DNA of 64,000 bases from Snodgrassella communis (GTDB lineage: Bacteria > Pseudomonadota > Gammaproteobacteria > Burkholderiales > Neisseriaceae): contig NZ_CAJZCD010000005.1 in assembly GCF_914768045.1 (NCBI RefSeq), positions 114,428 to 178,427 of the forward strand. Direction: 5' to 3'. Position 1 is the first letter of the stretch; the number at the start of each line of letters is the position of its first letter. Positions 47,003-56,892 of this stretch are shown here, in pieces. The position numbers were made by a program, and so were the translations under genes. Below the pieces are notes generated by a model, which saw only the letters and a list, made by a program, of their open reading frames with translations, ran no database searches and had not been told where the DNA came from.

Positions 47003-47446
47003 TTAAATTAAAGCTACATCAGCAGCACAACTTGTTATTGCCACAACTTGTGCTGCTGCTTACAACAATATAACTTTTTTATTGGCAACAATAGTCACTA
47101 CCAGCCGTAAACAATTACCTGATAACTGTCACCAGCCAGATACCATTTCACATCAACATCTATACATCCCGATATCAAACAACTTCTCCATATCTACGCA
47201 CAAAAGCACCAAACATAATTCGATTCCCATCATCCATAGTTTGTTTCCTGATAGAAACGAATATTTTTTATTTTTCTCACTGCAACCTGAATAATAACGT
47301 CCTCAGCAACCACACCCAAACCAATAACAAAGCAGCAACAAAACAGTAAAAATATATCAAAATCAATAATATATTTAGAAAACTTATTGCCAAAATCATC
47401 ACTCTGGTATTAACTAAGGCATAAACCAATTATCAGGAGCAGAACC
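47003..47446. other. intergenic region between pcm and chaB
   Basis: About 440 bp, AT-rich. A possible weak hairpin (GCAGCACAACTTG...CAACTTGTGCTGC, about 47030-47060) follows pcm and may end its transcript. The chaB promoter must be near the right end. No gene seen. Confidence 0.45.
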
Positions 47447-47674
47447 ATGCCTTATCAAAACCGCACCGACCTGCCAGCAACAGTACAACGTGCATTACCT
47501 GAACATGCACAGGATATCTTTAAAGAGGCATTTAACCATGCTATTGAAGAATATCAGGATCCGAAAAAACGCCGTGATAACAGCGATGCAGAAACCATCG
47601 CATTTAAAGTGGCCTGGGCAGCAGTAGAAAAGGTATACCACAAAGGTAAAGATGGTAAATGGCAGCCTAAATAA
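47447..47674 (+). CDS. chaB: ChaB-family protein
   Basis: 75 aa, the whole family length. MPYQNRTDLPATVQRALPEHAQDIFKEAFN matches ChaB, and HKGKDGKWQPK is the typical end. ChaB is described as a regulator near the ChaA cation antiporter in E. coli; its molecular role is unclear, and no chaA is present here. A ribosome binding site (AGGAGC) precedes the ATG. Confidence 0.88.
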   Translation: MPYQNRTDLPATVQRALPEHAQDIFKEAFNHAIEEYQDPKKRRDNSDAETIAFKVAWAAVEKVYHKGKDGKWQPK

Positions 47675-47903
47675 CCAGCAGCGCATTACTTACACACATC
47701 ATCCAAACACAAGTTCAACCTACTACGGACACAATAGTACCGTAGCTAATAGGCTATACACGGCAAACTTAACAGCCATTGTAATATGCAGCATAACCCG
47801 GGTATCATTTGCACCCTAAAACGAAACAATTGCAACCTGAGCATCAAATCTGGTTTCACAATTCAAATCATAAATTAATTTCACACATCATCAACTTATC
47901 ATC

Positions 47904-48227
47904 ATGACTATCCAGACACTAAGCGCCGCACAATTACAGCAATGGCAACAGCAGAATCAGAATTTCATCTTACTCGACGTACGCGAAGATAACGAAGTTC
48001 AGTATGCAGCCATACCCGGCCATCTCCATATCCCCATGAACATGATACCCTTGCGCCAGAATGAATTACCAGATGACAAACCCATCGTTCTGTACTGCCA
48101 TCATGGTATGCGCAGCATGCAGGTAGCACTGTATCTACAGGATACCGGTTTTGATAACCTCTACAATCTCCATGGAGGTATTGATGCCTGGTCACGCGAA
48201 GTTGATGCCAGTGTTCCTACGTATTAA
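47904..48227 (+). CDS. rhodanese-like sulfurtransferase
   Basis: 107 aa, single rhodanese domain without a signal peptide, so cytoplasmic. FILLDVREDNEVQYAAIPGH is the family beginning; the active-site loop is CHHGMRS with the catalytic Cys, a six-residue loop as in sulfur-transfer members. Ends GGIDAWSREVD. The donor and acceptor are unknown. Followed by a hairpin with a T-run. Confidence 0.9.
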   Translation: MTIQTLSAAQLQQWQQQNQNFILLDVREDNEVQYAAIPGHLHIPMNMIPLRQNELPDDKPIVLYCHHGMRSMQVALYLQDTGFDNLYNLHGGIDAWSREVDASVPTY

Positions 48228-48246
48228 TCACCAGACTTGATATCCC

Positions 48247-48281
48247 GGGATCAGCAAGCCCTTATTGCAAGGATCCCTTTT
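48247..48281 (+). terminator. probable terminator after the rhodanese gene
   Basis: GGGATC (48247-48252) pairs with GATCCC (48272-48277), with further partial GCAA/TTGC pairing inside, followed by TTTT. It lies ~20 bp past the stop codon. Confidence 0.6.
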
Positions 48282-48450
48282 CGAATGAATATCATCAAAC
48301 AATAATAAATACAGACAAACAAAGTCAACAAAACACAACATTTCAGCAATATCCACAATAGCAATACTGCTGATAATACTATGCCAATTCATTATAAAAA
48401 CAAAAAACTCTGATAATAAAAACATTGCCAGAGCAAATATGCCTCTTCAA

Positions 48451-49377
48451 CTATTTAAATTTCTGAGCATTAAAATTCAAGTTAATCTCTTTTAACCTTA
48501 TCTTACCTTCCGATAACAGCACGCCACTGAGCGTAAGTAATGTCCCCACAGCAGCAATCCAAGTAAAAGGTTCTTTTAAAATAAGCATCGCAGTCACAAT
48601 AGTGATAATCGGCACCAGATAAATATAAATACTGATTTTAACCGCACCCACCAATTTAACCGCATAATTCCAAGAGGCAAAACAGATTGCCGAGGCACCC
48701 AAACCTAGAAATAAAATATTAAACACATTGGTCAGCTTAGAGAATCTCGCCAATTCCCATTCAAAATCGAATATATACAAAGCAGGCAACATTAAAACCA
48801 AACCATAAAAAAAGAAGCGTCTGGTAAGCAAAATAATATTGTAATTATAATTACTGCTCTTCTTAGTTAAAATCGAATAGCCAGCCCAGAATAAGCAAGC
48901 AACAACCGCCAGCAAATCACCCAGCAAATTAAGAGACAATACAAACTTGCCATTAAAGCTAATCAAAACAACGCCCACAATCGCTAGCAGACAACCAATA
49001 TAAAAACGTGGCGGGGGAGTTTCCGCTTTTAAAAAGAATATGGCCAAAATGGCCGTAAATACCGGTGCCAGACTGGCTATCACGCCGACATTAGACGCAG
49101 TTGTATAAGTTAATGCAATATTTTCACATAAAAAATAACTGGTTACCCCACAAAAACCAGCTGCCAGAAACAGCAGTTCTTGCCTAATCCCCTGCCAAGC
49201 AAACCAATGAGGTGATAAAATCCAGAGTGTGAAATAACCCAGTATAAACCGGAAGAAGAGAATTTCTATCGGCTTGAAGTCTGCTAACAGTACTTTAGTA
49301 GAAATATAAGTCGTTCCCCAGATAAACACAGTGATCAGTGCAATTACATGCCCTTGTGCTCTTTTTGACAGAACCAT
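48451..49377 (-). CDS. EamA-family (DMT) transporter
   Basis: 308 aa with about ten membrane helices in two EamA repeats. The first begins HVIALITVFIWGTTYISTKVL, and each repeat has the proline-containing motif after it (ASLAPVFTAILAIFFLKAE; YLVPIITIVTAMLILKEPF). Probably exports or imports a small metabolite; the substrate cannot be inferred. Stands alone on the minus strand. Confidence 0.9.
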   Translation of the reverse strand: MVLSKRAQGHVIALITVFIWGTTYISTKVLLADFKPIEILFFRFILGYFTLWILSPHWFAWQGIRQELLFLAAGFCGVTSYFLCENIALTYTTASNVGVIASLAPVFTAILAIFFLKAETPPPRFYIGCLLAIVGVVLISFNGKFVLSLNLLGDLLAVVACLFWAGYSILTKKSSNYNYNIILLTRRFFFYGLVLMLPALYIFDFEWELARFSKLTNVFNILFLGLGASAICFASWNYAVKLVGAVKISIYIYLVPIITIVTAMLILKEPFTWIAAVGTLLTLSGVLLSEGKIRLKEINLNFNAQKFK

Positions 49378-49711
49378 GAAAATTCTCTCTATTTACAATA
49401 AATACTACTAAAAATTTTCAATATTGCCAGAAAACAGCAACACAGAATAAATTTGGAAAATAATCAAGAACTGATTACATTGAGAGAAATAGCTTGCTTG
49501 GGATAGCTCAAATTAGAATACAGTAAATTCTAACTTAATGTATATCATTGCTCAATATCTTTCCGACAATCAGATAACAAACATAAATACCATAATTATG
49601 GCCATAATATAATCTTGATTAAACTGAATATTCATATACACATTGCAGTAAAATTGAAAACTATTCGGGTAAGTTATTAATAATATCACCAGCTATAATG
49701 ACCAATAAAAT
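49378..49711. other. intergenic region upstream of the EamA gene
   Basis: About 330 bp, AT-rich, with the EamA promoter (minus) to the left. No gene seen. Confidence 0.45.
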
Positions 49712-49742
49712 TTAAGGGTTTCAGTCAAGCTGAAACCCTTAA
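49712..49742 (-). terminator. terminator after tRNA-Arg
   Basis: A perfect 13-bp stem (49712-49724 with 49730-49742), 5-nt loop, then an A/T tail with TTTT on the minus strand, 10 bp after the tRNA 3' end. Confidence 0.85.
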
Positions 49743-49751
49743 ATATATATC

Positions 49752-49827
49752 TGGTGCACCCAACAGGGATCGAACCTGTGACCTCCGGCTTCGGAAACCG
49801 ACACTCTTCCAACTGAGCTATAGGTGC
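49752..49827 (-). tRNA. tRNA-Arg (anticodon CCG)
   Basis: 76 nt with an encoded CCA. Acceptor stem GCACCTA/TGGGTGC, D arm GCTCAGTTGGAAGAGT, anticodon loop TTCCGAA (anticodon CCG) in stem TCGGT/GCCGG, T arm ACAGGTTCGATCCCTGT. It reads CGG codons. Confidence 0.93.
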
Positions 49828-50124
49828 AATTAATATAGAGAAAGATAGATTTTAGCCCAAATCGATCAACTTGGCAAAAGCTATCCGTAATCCAAGAACA
49901 CCAAAGTTGAGCACAGCTATTACCAAATAAAAATCAACCTACTGAAATTAAACATATTTATCCATACTAGCAATAATCATACAAAAATAGCGATTGATAG
50001 CGACAAAATTGGCATACGTAAAATTTTTGTGCTATGTTAACTGATTTAGTTAATCAGATATTATTTAATAACAAAAAAATATATTTATAGACAGACTCTG
50101 ATATATCAAGCAGGCAACCAAATT

Positions 50125-51192
50125 ATGCATTCTGACAAATGTTCATTTATTCACTCCCTGCCCACCAATACAGCTTTAGATGTGATTGGCGATGTACATG
50201 GCGAGTGGGAAGCTTTACAGCAATTGTTACATTTTCTCGGCTATGATGAGTCTGGTCAGCATAAACAAGGTCGTAAACTGGTATTTATCGGTGATTTATG
50301 TGATCGTGGTCCTGATAGTCCGGCTGTACTGGACTGGGTAATTAAAGCAGTGGCCGCGGAAAACGCATTTGCCGTTATTGGCAATCACGAATTGAACTTA
50401 TTAATTGAAGACCCTAAAGATGGTTCAGGCTGGTATTTTGATAACAGACCACAGGATGAAGCGCGCTTCGCACCTTGGCAACATTACTGCAACGCAAAAC
50501 GTAAGCAATTACAAGAGACCCTGTCACAATGGCCACTAATCCTGCAACGAAATGATTTGCGTATTGTCCATGCAGCATGGCTGCCAGACAGTATCGATAA
50601 ACTTCTTCATTGTGGCGAAACTTCATTGGTTAAACAGTATCACTACTGGGAAAATCGCTTTTTTGAGGACTTCCGTCAGACTGAGTGGTATGAGCACTAT
50701 ATGCAGGAAAGACAGCAATTGGATGCTGAGCTGGAAAATGAGCATTACCCCATGACATTTCAGCCGGGTATAGCTCATTACGATTTACTGCGCAGCTGTC
50801 ATAATCCGTTACGCGCACTAACCAGCGGCATACAGGCCATAACACAGAAACCATTCTATATTAACGGTCGCTGGCGCTTTACGGTAAGAAAACCATGGTG
50901 GCAACAATATAACGATCCGATTGCAGTAATCATCGGACACTACTGGCGCAGCTGGTACAGCACAGGTGTAGCAGAACACCGCAAAGAACTGTTTCAAGAA
51001 CCGCCCACACACTGGCTGGGCAAACGCCAACAGGTATTCTGCATCGATTTTTCCATTGGCGCGCGCTGGCGTGAACGCAAAAAAGCAATTTCATCGGCAG
51101 ATAGCCAGATGCATCTGGCTGCACTGCGCTGGCCGGAAAATTTGATTATGCTAAATAATGGCAAATATCACTTGAGTAAACGTTCTCACTGA
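50125..51192 (+). CDS. metallophosphoesterase (PP2A/PrpE-like)
   Basis: 355 aa. The calcineurin-like metal motifs are in order: DVIGDVHGEWEAL (res ~19), FIGDLCDRGPDSP (~54), VIGNHELN (~84), and later VHAAW and IIGHYWRSW His residues. It is cytoplasmic, as no signal is visible. Family members act on phosphoprotein or diadenosine polyphosphates; substrate unknown here. Monocistronic, with an AT-rich upstream region of ~300 bp. Confidence 0.88.
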   Translation: MHSDKCSFIHSLPTNTALDVIGDVHGEWEALQQLLHFLGYDESGQHKQGRKLVFIGDLCDRGPDSPAVLDWVIKAVAAENAFAVIGNHELNLLIEDPKDGSGWYFDNRPQDEARFAPWQHYCNAKRKQLQETLSQWPLILQRNDLRIVHAAWLPDSIDKLLHCGETSLVKQYHYWENRFFEDFRQTEWYEHYMQERQQLDAELENEHYPMTFQPGIAHYDLLRSCHNPLRALTSGIQAITQKPFYINGRWRFTVRKPWWQQYNDPIAVIIGHYWRSWYSTGVAEHRKELFQEPPTHWLGKRQQVFCIDFSIGARWRERKKAISSADSQMHLAALRWPENLIMLNNGKYHLSKRSH

Positions 51193-51440
51193 ATAATCAT
51201 GCCAGTAAACAATACAATTTGCTATAATGGATTCTTTACAACAAAACAGCATATGTGAAAAGGATAAAAATTTCCAGCAAATACTGTTTATCCTTATAAT
51301 ATACAATCCGCTTTAAGTATGTCATAGAATACCATGCAGGCTGTTCCTAAAGCTTAATTAGACCGCACTGAAACGAAAATTTTTGAGCGGACACAGCTAA
51401 ACTTTCAGACATATCAAGCTTACCTTTACTCAATATCAGA
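51193..51440 (+). promoter_or_regulatory. promoter and long leader of the lysP-like gene
   Basis: An extended -10 (TGCTATAAT, 51220-51228) lies ~210 bp before the start codon, so the mRNA should have a leader of ~200 nt. The leader contains a hairpin with a 9-bp stem (AAGGATAAA at 51260-51268 with TTTATCCTT at 51287-51295) that could be the metallophosphoesterase terminator or an attenuator. It does not match the lysine riboswitch that I know. The gene's own ribosome binding site is weak. Confidence 0.4.
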
Positions 51441-52916
51441 ATGACCGACACCAACTCCTCTTCCAACCAAGTTAAACGCCATCTGAAAACTCGCCATCTG
51501 TCAATGATTGCTATTGGCGGCAGTATTGGTACAGGATTATTTATGGCCAGTGGTAGTGCCATCCACGATGCCGGGCCAGGGGGTGCCTTACTGGCCTATA
51601 TGGCTATCGGAATTATGGTATATTTCCTAATGACTTCACTCGGCGAAATGGCCACCTATCTACCTACTTCCGGTTCATTCTCTACATATGCCGCTCGTTT
51701 TGTCGATCCGTCACTGGGTTTTGCACTGGGATGGAACTACTGGTTTAACTGGGTAATTACTGTGGCTGCCGATATTTCCATAGCTTCACTGGTGATTACC
51801 TATTGGGAGCCATTACGCTTTATGCCCACATGGTGCTGGAGCTTATTATTTTTTACATTGGTGTTTCTACTCAATATTTTATCCGTCCGTGCCTATGGTG
51901 AATCGGAATATTGGTTTGCTTTGATAAAGGTCATCACAGTTATCGTTTTTCTGGGTGTAGGCGTACTGACTATTTTTGGTATTCTGGGCGGCCAGTATGT
52001 GGGTTTAAACAATTTCACCATCGGCGATGCACCCATACTCGGCCATGGCTGGTCTGGTGGATTCTTGACTGTACTTGGAGTATTTCTAATTGCCGGCTTC
52101 TCCTTTCAAGGCACAGAGCTTATTGGCATTACTGCTGGCGAATCAGAAAATCCACAGGAAAGCATTCCCAAAGCAATCAAACAAGTATTCTGGCGTATTC
52201 TGATTTTCTATATTCTGGCCATGCTGGTGATCGGACTGCTGATTCCTTATAATAGCGATTCACTGCTCGGAGCAGACGTAGATCAAATCGCCAAATCCCC
52301 CTTTACACTGGTATTTGAACGTGCTGGTCTAGCCTTTGCCGCTGCCGTAATGAACACTGTTATTCTCACATCTATTTTGTCTGCCGGTAATTCAGGCCTG
52401 TATGCTTCCACACGCATGCTATATGCCATGGGTAAAGACGGAATGGCACACCGCACCTTCTCCGAAGTAAACCGCCGTGGCATACCTATGCCAGCGTTGC
52501 TGGCAACCGCAATCGTAGTACTGGCTATTTTCCTGCTGGAAAGCGTGAATGAAGGAGCTTACGAATATATCGTAGCTGCTTCTGGTCTTACCGGCTTTAT
52601 TGCCTGGCTGGGAATTGCCATTAGCCACTACCGATTTCGCCGTGCTTTTGTGCGACAGGGTAATGATGTCAATTCACTGGTTTATCGCGCCAAATGGTTT
52701 CCGTTCGGGCCAATTCTGGCATTATTACTGTGTATTCTGGTGATTATTGGGCAAGACAGCCAATTATTGTTACATGGTGATTTTAAATGGCAGCGCTTTG
52801 CCATTACCTACATGGGGCTACCGGTATTTGCTACATTTTACCTATATCACAAACTGCGCTACCATACCCGTAAAGTGCCGTTGGAACAGGTCAATCTCAG
52901 CAAACACATTGATTAA
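51441..52916 (+). CDS. lysP: amino acid permease, LysP type (APC family)
   Basis: 491 aa with 12 membrane helices. The N-terminal HLKTRHLSMIAIGGSIGTGLFMASG is the amino acid-polyamine-organocation signature, and the long helix 6 region GVFLIAGFSFQGTELIGITAGE and ENPQESIPKAIKQVFWRI match LysP closely. It probably imports lysine with protons. No riboswitch recognised. Followed by a hairpin. Confidence 0.85.
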   Translation: MTDTNSSSNQVKRHLKTRHLSMIAIGGSIGTGLFMASGSAIHDAGPGGALLAYMAIGIMVYFLMTSLGEMATYLPTSGSFSTYAARFVDPSLGFALGWNYWFNWVITVAADISIASLVITYWEPLRFMPTWCWSLLFFTLVFLLNILSVRAYGESEYWFALIKVITVIVFLGVGVLTIFGILGGQYVGLNNFTIGDAPILGHGWSGGFLTVLGVFLIAGFSFQGTELIGITAGESENPQESIPKAIKQVFWRILIFYILAMLVIGLLIPYNSDSLLGADVDQIAKSPFTLVFERAGLAFAAAVMNTVILTSILSAGNSGLYASTRMLYAMGKDGMAHRTFSEVNRRGIPMPALLATAIVVLAIFLLESVNEGAYEYIVAASGLTGFIAWLGIAISHYRFRRAFVRQGNDVNSLVYRAKWFPFGPILALLLCILVIIGQDSQLLLHGDFKWQRFAITYMGLPVFATFYLYHKLRYHTRKVPLEQVNLSKHID

Positions 52917-52944
52917 AGCCAGTACATGCTTAATCACATTATTA

Positions 52945-52968
52945 CAGGCAGCCATATCTGGCTGCCTG
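52945..52968 (+). terminator. probable terminator after lysP
   Basis: A 10-bp stem (CAGGCAGCCA at 52945-52954 with TGGCTGCCTG at 52959-52968), 4-nt loop, then CTACATTTTCC, so a weak T-run. It resembles the uptake-sequence-like terminators elsewhere in the window. Confidence 0.65.
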
Positions 52969-53029
52969 CTACATTTTCCGTTAACATAAAGCCTGTTTTC
53001 CTATCCATTTTTATTGCAGTCACAATTTT

Positions 53030-54691
53030 ATGCTCACCTACACCCCCAGCAAACCCAGCCCACAAGCAGTGAACAAAAAACGTTCATGGCTACTGTTGTT
53101 ACTGGTATTTGTATGGTTGTGGCCGGGCGTATTGCATCATGATCTGTGGACACCAGGTGAACCATATCTGTTTGCCACAACCAGCCAATGGCATATTGCC
53201 CATTGGGCAGTCCCCACTATATTTGGTGAAATAAACTGGGAAGCTTCGCCGCTCTACATATGGCTAGCAGCATTGAACCAGCACCTGTTCAGTCCAAAGC
53301 AAATGGATGCTTATGAAGCTACTCGCCTAACCAATGTCATCCTGATAGCATGTACGTTTGCCTGTATCGGAGGATCCGCCCGCCAGTTTCTCGGACGTGG
53401 TTATGGCCGTATTGCGGTACTGATTCTACTGGGCTGTACTGGCCTACTGATACCAGCACATTTTATCAATGACAGTATTATCCTTTGTCTTGGCGCGGCC
53501 ATGTGCTGGTATGGCTTTTCACTGGCAGACCGGCGAATCATGATGGCCAGCATGATGCTAGGCGGTGGCTGGACAGTACTGTCACTAACCGGCAGCCTAC
53601 TCTGGTCATTATTACTGATATTGCTAGCATTCAGCCTGCTGCTGTATCCCCAGTGGCGGCGTCGACGTTATTTTCTGGTACTATTAATTTCCCTGCTATG
53701 TGCATTACCCTTAATGCTAATATGGCCACTGGCACTACATCAAACCGCTGCCAATATTTTTAATCTATGGTGGCGATATCATGCACTGGCTCCTTTCGGC
53801 GGTTTCCGCCATTTTGAGATAGATTTCTCTCTCAACTATTATCTAAAAAACCTGATTTGGTTTGCCTTTCCAGCATGGCCGCTGGCTATCTGGACTGCGT
53901 CGCGTGGCAAGCTAAAAAAACAGTGCTTGAGTATCCTGGCTGTCAAATGGCTAAGTCTGTGTCTGTTGGCGTTTGCTTTTATGCCACAGCAACATCAGGA
54001 TCTACTGGTGTTTGTTTTGCCACCATTAGTCGTATTAGGTGCTGCACAGCTTGATGCACTGCGGCGCGGTGCCGTAGCATTCCTTAACTGGTTCGGCATC
54101 ATGGCCTTTGGCTTTCTGGCCATATTCCTTTGGCTGGGTTTTATCGCCATGAACTACGGTTGGCCGGCCAAATTAGCCCAACGCGCTGTATATTTCAGTC
54201 CGTACTATCGTTATGATGTAAACTACTTTCCGGTAATTGTAGCTTGTGTACTAACATTACTGTGGCTGTGGGCAATTACCCGTCAACACATTCGCGGCCG
54301 GCAGGCCGTCACCAACTGGGCAGCCGGCGTTTTATTGGTATGGTCTCTGCTACTTACTTTGTTTTTACCATGGCTGGATGCAGCCAAATCAGCCCGCCCA
54401 GTAGTACAGCAAATGCAAAATAGCCTGAGTGAAGACCAACTACAGGCCTTTAGCGATAAGCGCGCCTGCATCAGCATCAATCACGACAATTTCAGCACCC
54501 GCATTGTCTGGCTGCAATACAGCTGGATTCCGCTACAGATAGATAATCCGGACTGTAACTATCGCCTGATTACCCATGATCCAAAAGCCATGCCACCACC
54601 ACAATGGCACGAAATCTGGGCAGGTGCACGTCCGCGTGAAAAAAACAACATCATCGCCTTATGGGTAAAAACCACCGCAACAAAGGAATAG
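53030..54691 (+). CDS. polytopic membrane protein, ArnT/PMT glycosyltransferase-like
   Basis: 553 aa, about 12 membrane helices. After the first helix comes a periplasmic-type loop [20 protein letters not shown], the acidic catalytic-loop style of the PMT/ArnT (GT39/GT83) enzymes, which use lipid-linked sugars. A C-terminal soluble portion of ~100 aa follows. The substrate is unknown; in the family the acceptors include lipid A and glycoproteins. The ubiG start is 5 bp beyond its stop, so it is co-transcribed with ubiG, a pairing without an obvious link. Confidence 0.75.
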   Translation: MLTYTPSKPSPQAVNKKRSWLLLLLVFVWLWPGVLHHDLWTPGEPYLFATTSQWHIAHWAVPTIFGEINWEASPLYIWLAALNQHLFSPKQMDAYEATRLTNVILIACTFACIGGSARQFLGRGYGRIAVLILLGCTGLLIPAHFINDSIILCLGAAMCWYGFSLADRRIMMASMMLGGGWTVLSLTGSLLWSLLLILLAFSLLLYPQWRRRRYFLVLLISLLCALPLMLIWPLALHQTAANIFNLWWRYHALAPFGGFRHFEIDFSLNYYLKNLIWFAFPAWPLAIWTASRGKLKKQCLSILAVKWLSLCLLAFAFMPQQHQDLLVFVLPPLVVLGAAQLDALRRGAVAFLNWFGIMAFGFLAIFLWLGFIAMNYGWPAKLAQRAVYFSPYYRYDVNYFPVIVACVLTLLWLWAITRQHIRGRQAVTNWAAGVLLVWSLLLTLFLPWLDAAKSARPVVQQMQNSLSEDQLQAFSDKRACISINHDNFSTRIVWLQYSWIPLQIDNPDCNYRLITHDPKAMPPPQWHEIWAGARPREKNNIIALWVKTTATKE

Positions 54692-54696
54692 CAACC

Positions 54697-55446
54697 ATGA
54701 ATACCCAAGCACAGGAACAAGAACATCTTCCGGCCATATCCACCAATGTCGACGCCAGCGAAATCGACAAATTTAGCCAGCTGGCACACAAATGGTGGGA
54801 TAAAAACAGCGAATTCAAACCATTGCACGACATCAACCCATTGCGGCTTGAATTTATCGACAATTATGCCCATCTGGCCGGCAAAAACATACTCGATGTA
54901 GGCTGCGGAGGTGGCATTCTGAGCGAAGCCATGGCCAAAGCCGGTGCCAGCAGCGTTACCGGTATCGACTTAGCCAAAAAATCCCTGAAAATTGCCCAGC
55001 TGCATGCTTTGCAGGAACAAATTGGCAATGTTAGCTACCGCATGGTGAGTGTAGAGGATTTAGCCGCAGAAAAACCGGCCAGCTTTGACGCCGTTACCTG
55101 CATGGAAATGCTAGAACATGTACCAGATCCCGGCAGCGTGGTGCGTGCCTGTGCTCAGCTAATACGACCCGGCGGCATAGCCTGTTTTTCCACTATCAAC
55201 CGCAACACCAAATCCTACCTGCAAGCCATCATAGCTGCCGAATACATCCTGAAACTGATGCCACAAGGCACCCATGATCATCACAAATTTATCACGCCAG
55301 CCGAACTGGCGCGCCTGTGCCGACAGGCCGGTCTCGAATGGCTGGGTAGTAGCGGCTTCACCTACAACCCGCTAACCAGACGCTACCACCTCACCAACAG
55401 ACTGGACGTCAACTACATGATAGCTTGCCGTCGTCCTCTAGACTGA
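54697..55446 (+). CDS. ubiG: ubiquinone biosynthesis O-methyltransferase UbiG
   Basis: 249 aa from the ATG at 54697 with AAAGGA upstream. [20 protein letters not shown] is a UbiG hallmark, and the SAM site is [16 protein letters not shown]. UbiG does both O-methylations in ubiquinone synthesis. It converges with ubiT, so two ubiquinone loci meet here. Confidence 0.96.
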   Translation: MNTQAQEQEHLPAISTNVDASEIDKFSQLAHKWWDKNSEFKPLHDINPLRLEFIDNYAHLAGKNILDVGCGGGILSEAMAKAGASSVTGIDLAKKSLKIAQLHALQEQIGNVSYRMVSVEDLAAEKPASFDAVTCMEMLEHVPDPGSVVRACAQLIRPGGIACFSTINRNTKSYLQAIIAAEYILKLMPQGTHDHHKFITPAELARLCRQAGLEWLGSSGFTYNPLTRRYHLTNRLDVNYMIACRRPLD

Positions 55447-55469
55447 CGGCTCAAAAGCAACACAAAAAA

Positions 55470-55492
55470 GCCGGTATCAGCCCGATACCGGC
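55470..55492 (-). terminator. terminator of the ubiUVT operon
   Basis: A perfect 9-bp stem GCCGGTATC/GATACCGGC with a 5-nt loop, followed on the minus strand by TTTTTT. It also lies just past ubiG on the plus strand, where the T-run is weak. Confidence 0.85.
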
Positions 55493-55528
55493 AACATCAT
55501 TATTTTTATTTATCGAAAGAAATAAACC

Positions 55529-55966
55529 TTATTGTCCTACCAGTGATTTCATCACCGGAATAGTTGACCAATCAATACTATCAAGCGAATTTTTCACTAC
55601 CAATCCCAGCTCCGTATCGCCCTCAATTTTCAGCTTGCGATTAAAAAACAACGTATCCGGGTCTTCCTGCCGCAGTAACATCTTCATAAAATCAGCTGTG
55701 TTTGCGCTCAGGCATAAATCCACCATGGCCGCAGCATCAGCCATCACAAAGTGCTTCTCGGTAGCACTGAAACACAAATTCAACCCTAAATCCGTCACCA
55801 CAATCTGAAAGCAGCGTCCGGCCAGCAAAGACATATCCGCCAGCAAAATCTGCTTTCTCAGCAACTGATTCAACGTATTGACCAGCAGCCATGCTGGTGG
55901 CTTTGCCGGCAACAGCCCAACCACTTTTTTCAAAAAAACCGGCATTACCTTATCAGGCACCTGCAT
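55529..55966 (-). CDS. ubiT: ubiquinone biosynthesis accessory factor UbiT (SCP2 domain)
   Basis: 145 aa with an SCP2-like lipid-binding fold (CFSATEKHFVMADAAAMVDL; LFFNRKLKIEGDTELGLVVK). In E. coli UbiT works with UbiU and UbiV in oxygen-independent ubiquinone synthesis and is thought to bind hydrophobic intermediates. It overlaps ubiV by 14 bp, confirming the operon. Confidence 0.92.
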   Translation of the reverse strand: MQVPDKVMPVFLKKVVGLLPAKPPAWLLVNTLNQLLRKQILLADMSLLAGRCFQIVVTDLGLNLCFSATEKHFVMADAAAMVDLCLSANTADFMKMLLRQEDPDTLFFNRKLKIEGDTELGLVVKNSLDSIDWSTIPVMKSLVGQ

Positions 55967-56879
55967 GCATCACCTCTTCACATTGATTTATTCCAGCTTG
56001 TCCATACCAGTAACCATTCACCAGCGCGCCACCGGCACAGACACTCAGTTCAGACAAAGCAGCTTCTGCGTCCATTGCATCAGCCAGTACCTGCTGATGC
56101 AGCCGGATAACTTCCGCCATACATTGTTCCTGTGGAGAAATCCTGAAATACCCCACCCCCATAGCCAATAATTGCCGATAACGTGCCAGCAAAGAATGAC
56201 AGCCGGCAGACATCGTTTGAATACCATTAATCGTCAGAAAAGCCTGTTTTTCACGAGTATAGAGTGGCAAACCATCTGCATGTTCCAGACACTTGAATTC
56301 ACAACTATCCTTTTTCAGATTGTAGTGCCGAGCCGTAAAGCAGCGCGAAGAGTAGGCCAATGGCAGCTTGCCCCAGCCAAATACCTCGCAAGCCATATCC
56401 GGTACTGTCGCAATCATCTGTGCTAGCCTGTCTGCTGCCAGCTCAATCGAGGCTACCCAGCGGCAAGCCCCCAGCGACTGCATTAATGCCAGCGTCTGCT
56501 CGTTATAAATATTCAGTGCCTGCCCAGCTACAAAAGGAATACCTTTCGCATGCAGCAGTCGTACCGCAGCAAGGTCATTAGCCTCTACTCGGAAATCTTC
56601 CTGTTCTACCAGTTTGCGCAAACGCCGCAAATCAGATTCACTTTCCAGCAACACCTGTGAAGACAGCACCACCTCACAACCATTCGCGGCCACATCCTGC
56701 GCCAGATCAAGCCAGTCGGCCACTTTTAGCTCTTGCCGGCGTGAGCACACCGTTTCGCCCATATAAATCGTCGCAAAAGACTCCTCAGCCATTTGCTGAT
56801 AAAAATCCACAATCTGCTGCTTCTGCCAGAAAAACAGAATCGGCCCTAGAGACAACGCCAGCTTATCCTGTTGTATCAC
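55953..56879 (-). CDS. ubiV: ubiquinone biosynthesis protein UbiV (U32 family)
   Basis: 308 aa, U32-peptidase fold. The four [4Fe-4S] ligands correspond to C45 (GETVCSRR), C180 (SSRCFTARH), C193 and C197 (DSCEFKCLEH); the last three have the same numbers as in E. coli UbiV. With UbiU it forms the complex for O2-independent hydroxylation, using prephenate as oxygen donor in E. coli. It lies 13 bp downstream of ubiU. Confidence 0.95.
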   Translation of the reverse strand: MIQQDKLALSLGPILFFWQKQQIVDFYQQMAEESFATIYMGETVCSRRQELKVADWLDLAQDVAANGCEVVLSSQVLLESESDLRRLRKLVEQEDFRVEANDLAAVRLLHAKGIPFVAGQALNIYNEQTLALMQSLGACRWVASIELAADRLAQMIATVPDMACEVFGWGKLPLAYSSRCFTARHYNLKKDSCEFKCLEHADGLPLYTREKQAFLTINGIQTMSAGCHSLLARYRQLLAMGVGYFRISPQEQCMAEVIRLHQQVLADAMDAEAALSELSVCAGGALVNGYWYGQAGINQCEEVMHAGA

Positions 56880-56892
56880 TTAAATTCCTTCA

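Noticed and set aside
51193..51440. Lysine riboswitch upstream of lysP
   Set aside because: The leader lacks the conserved lysine-aptamer core that I know, so I only report it as a leader.
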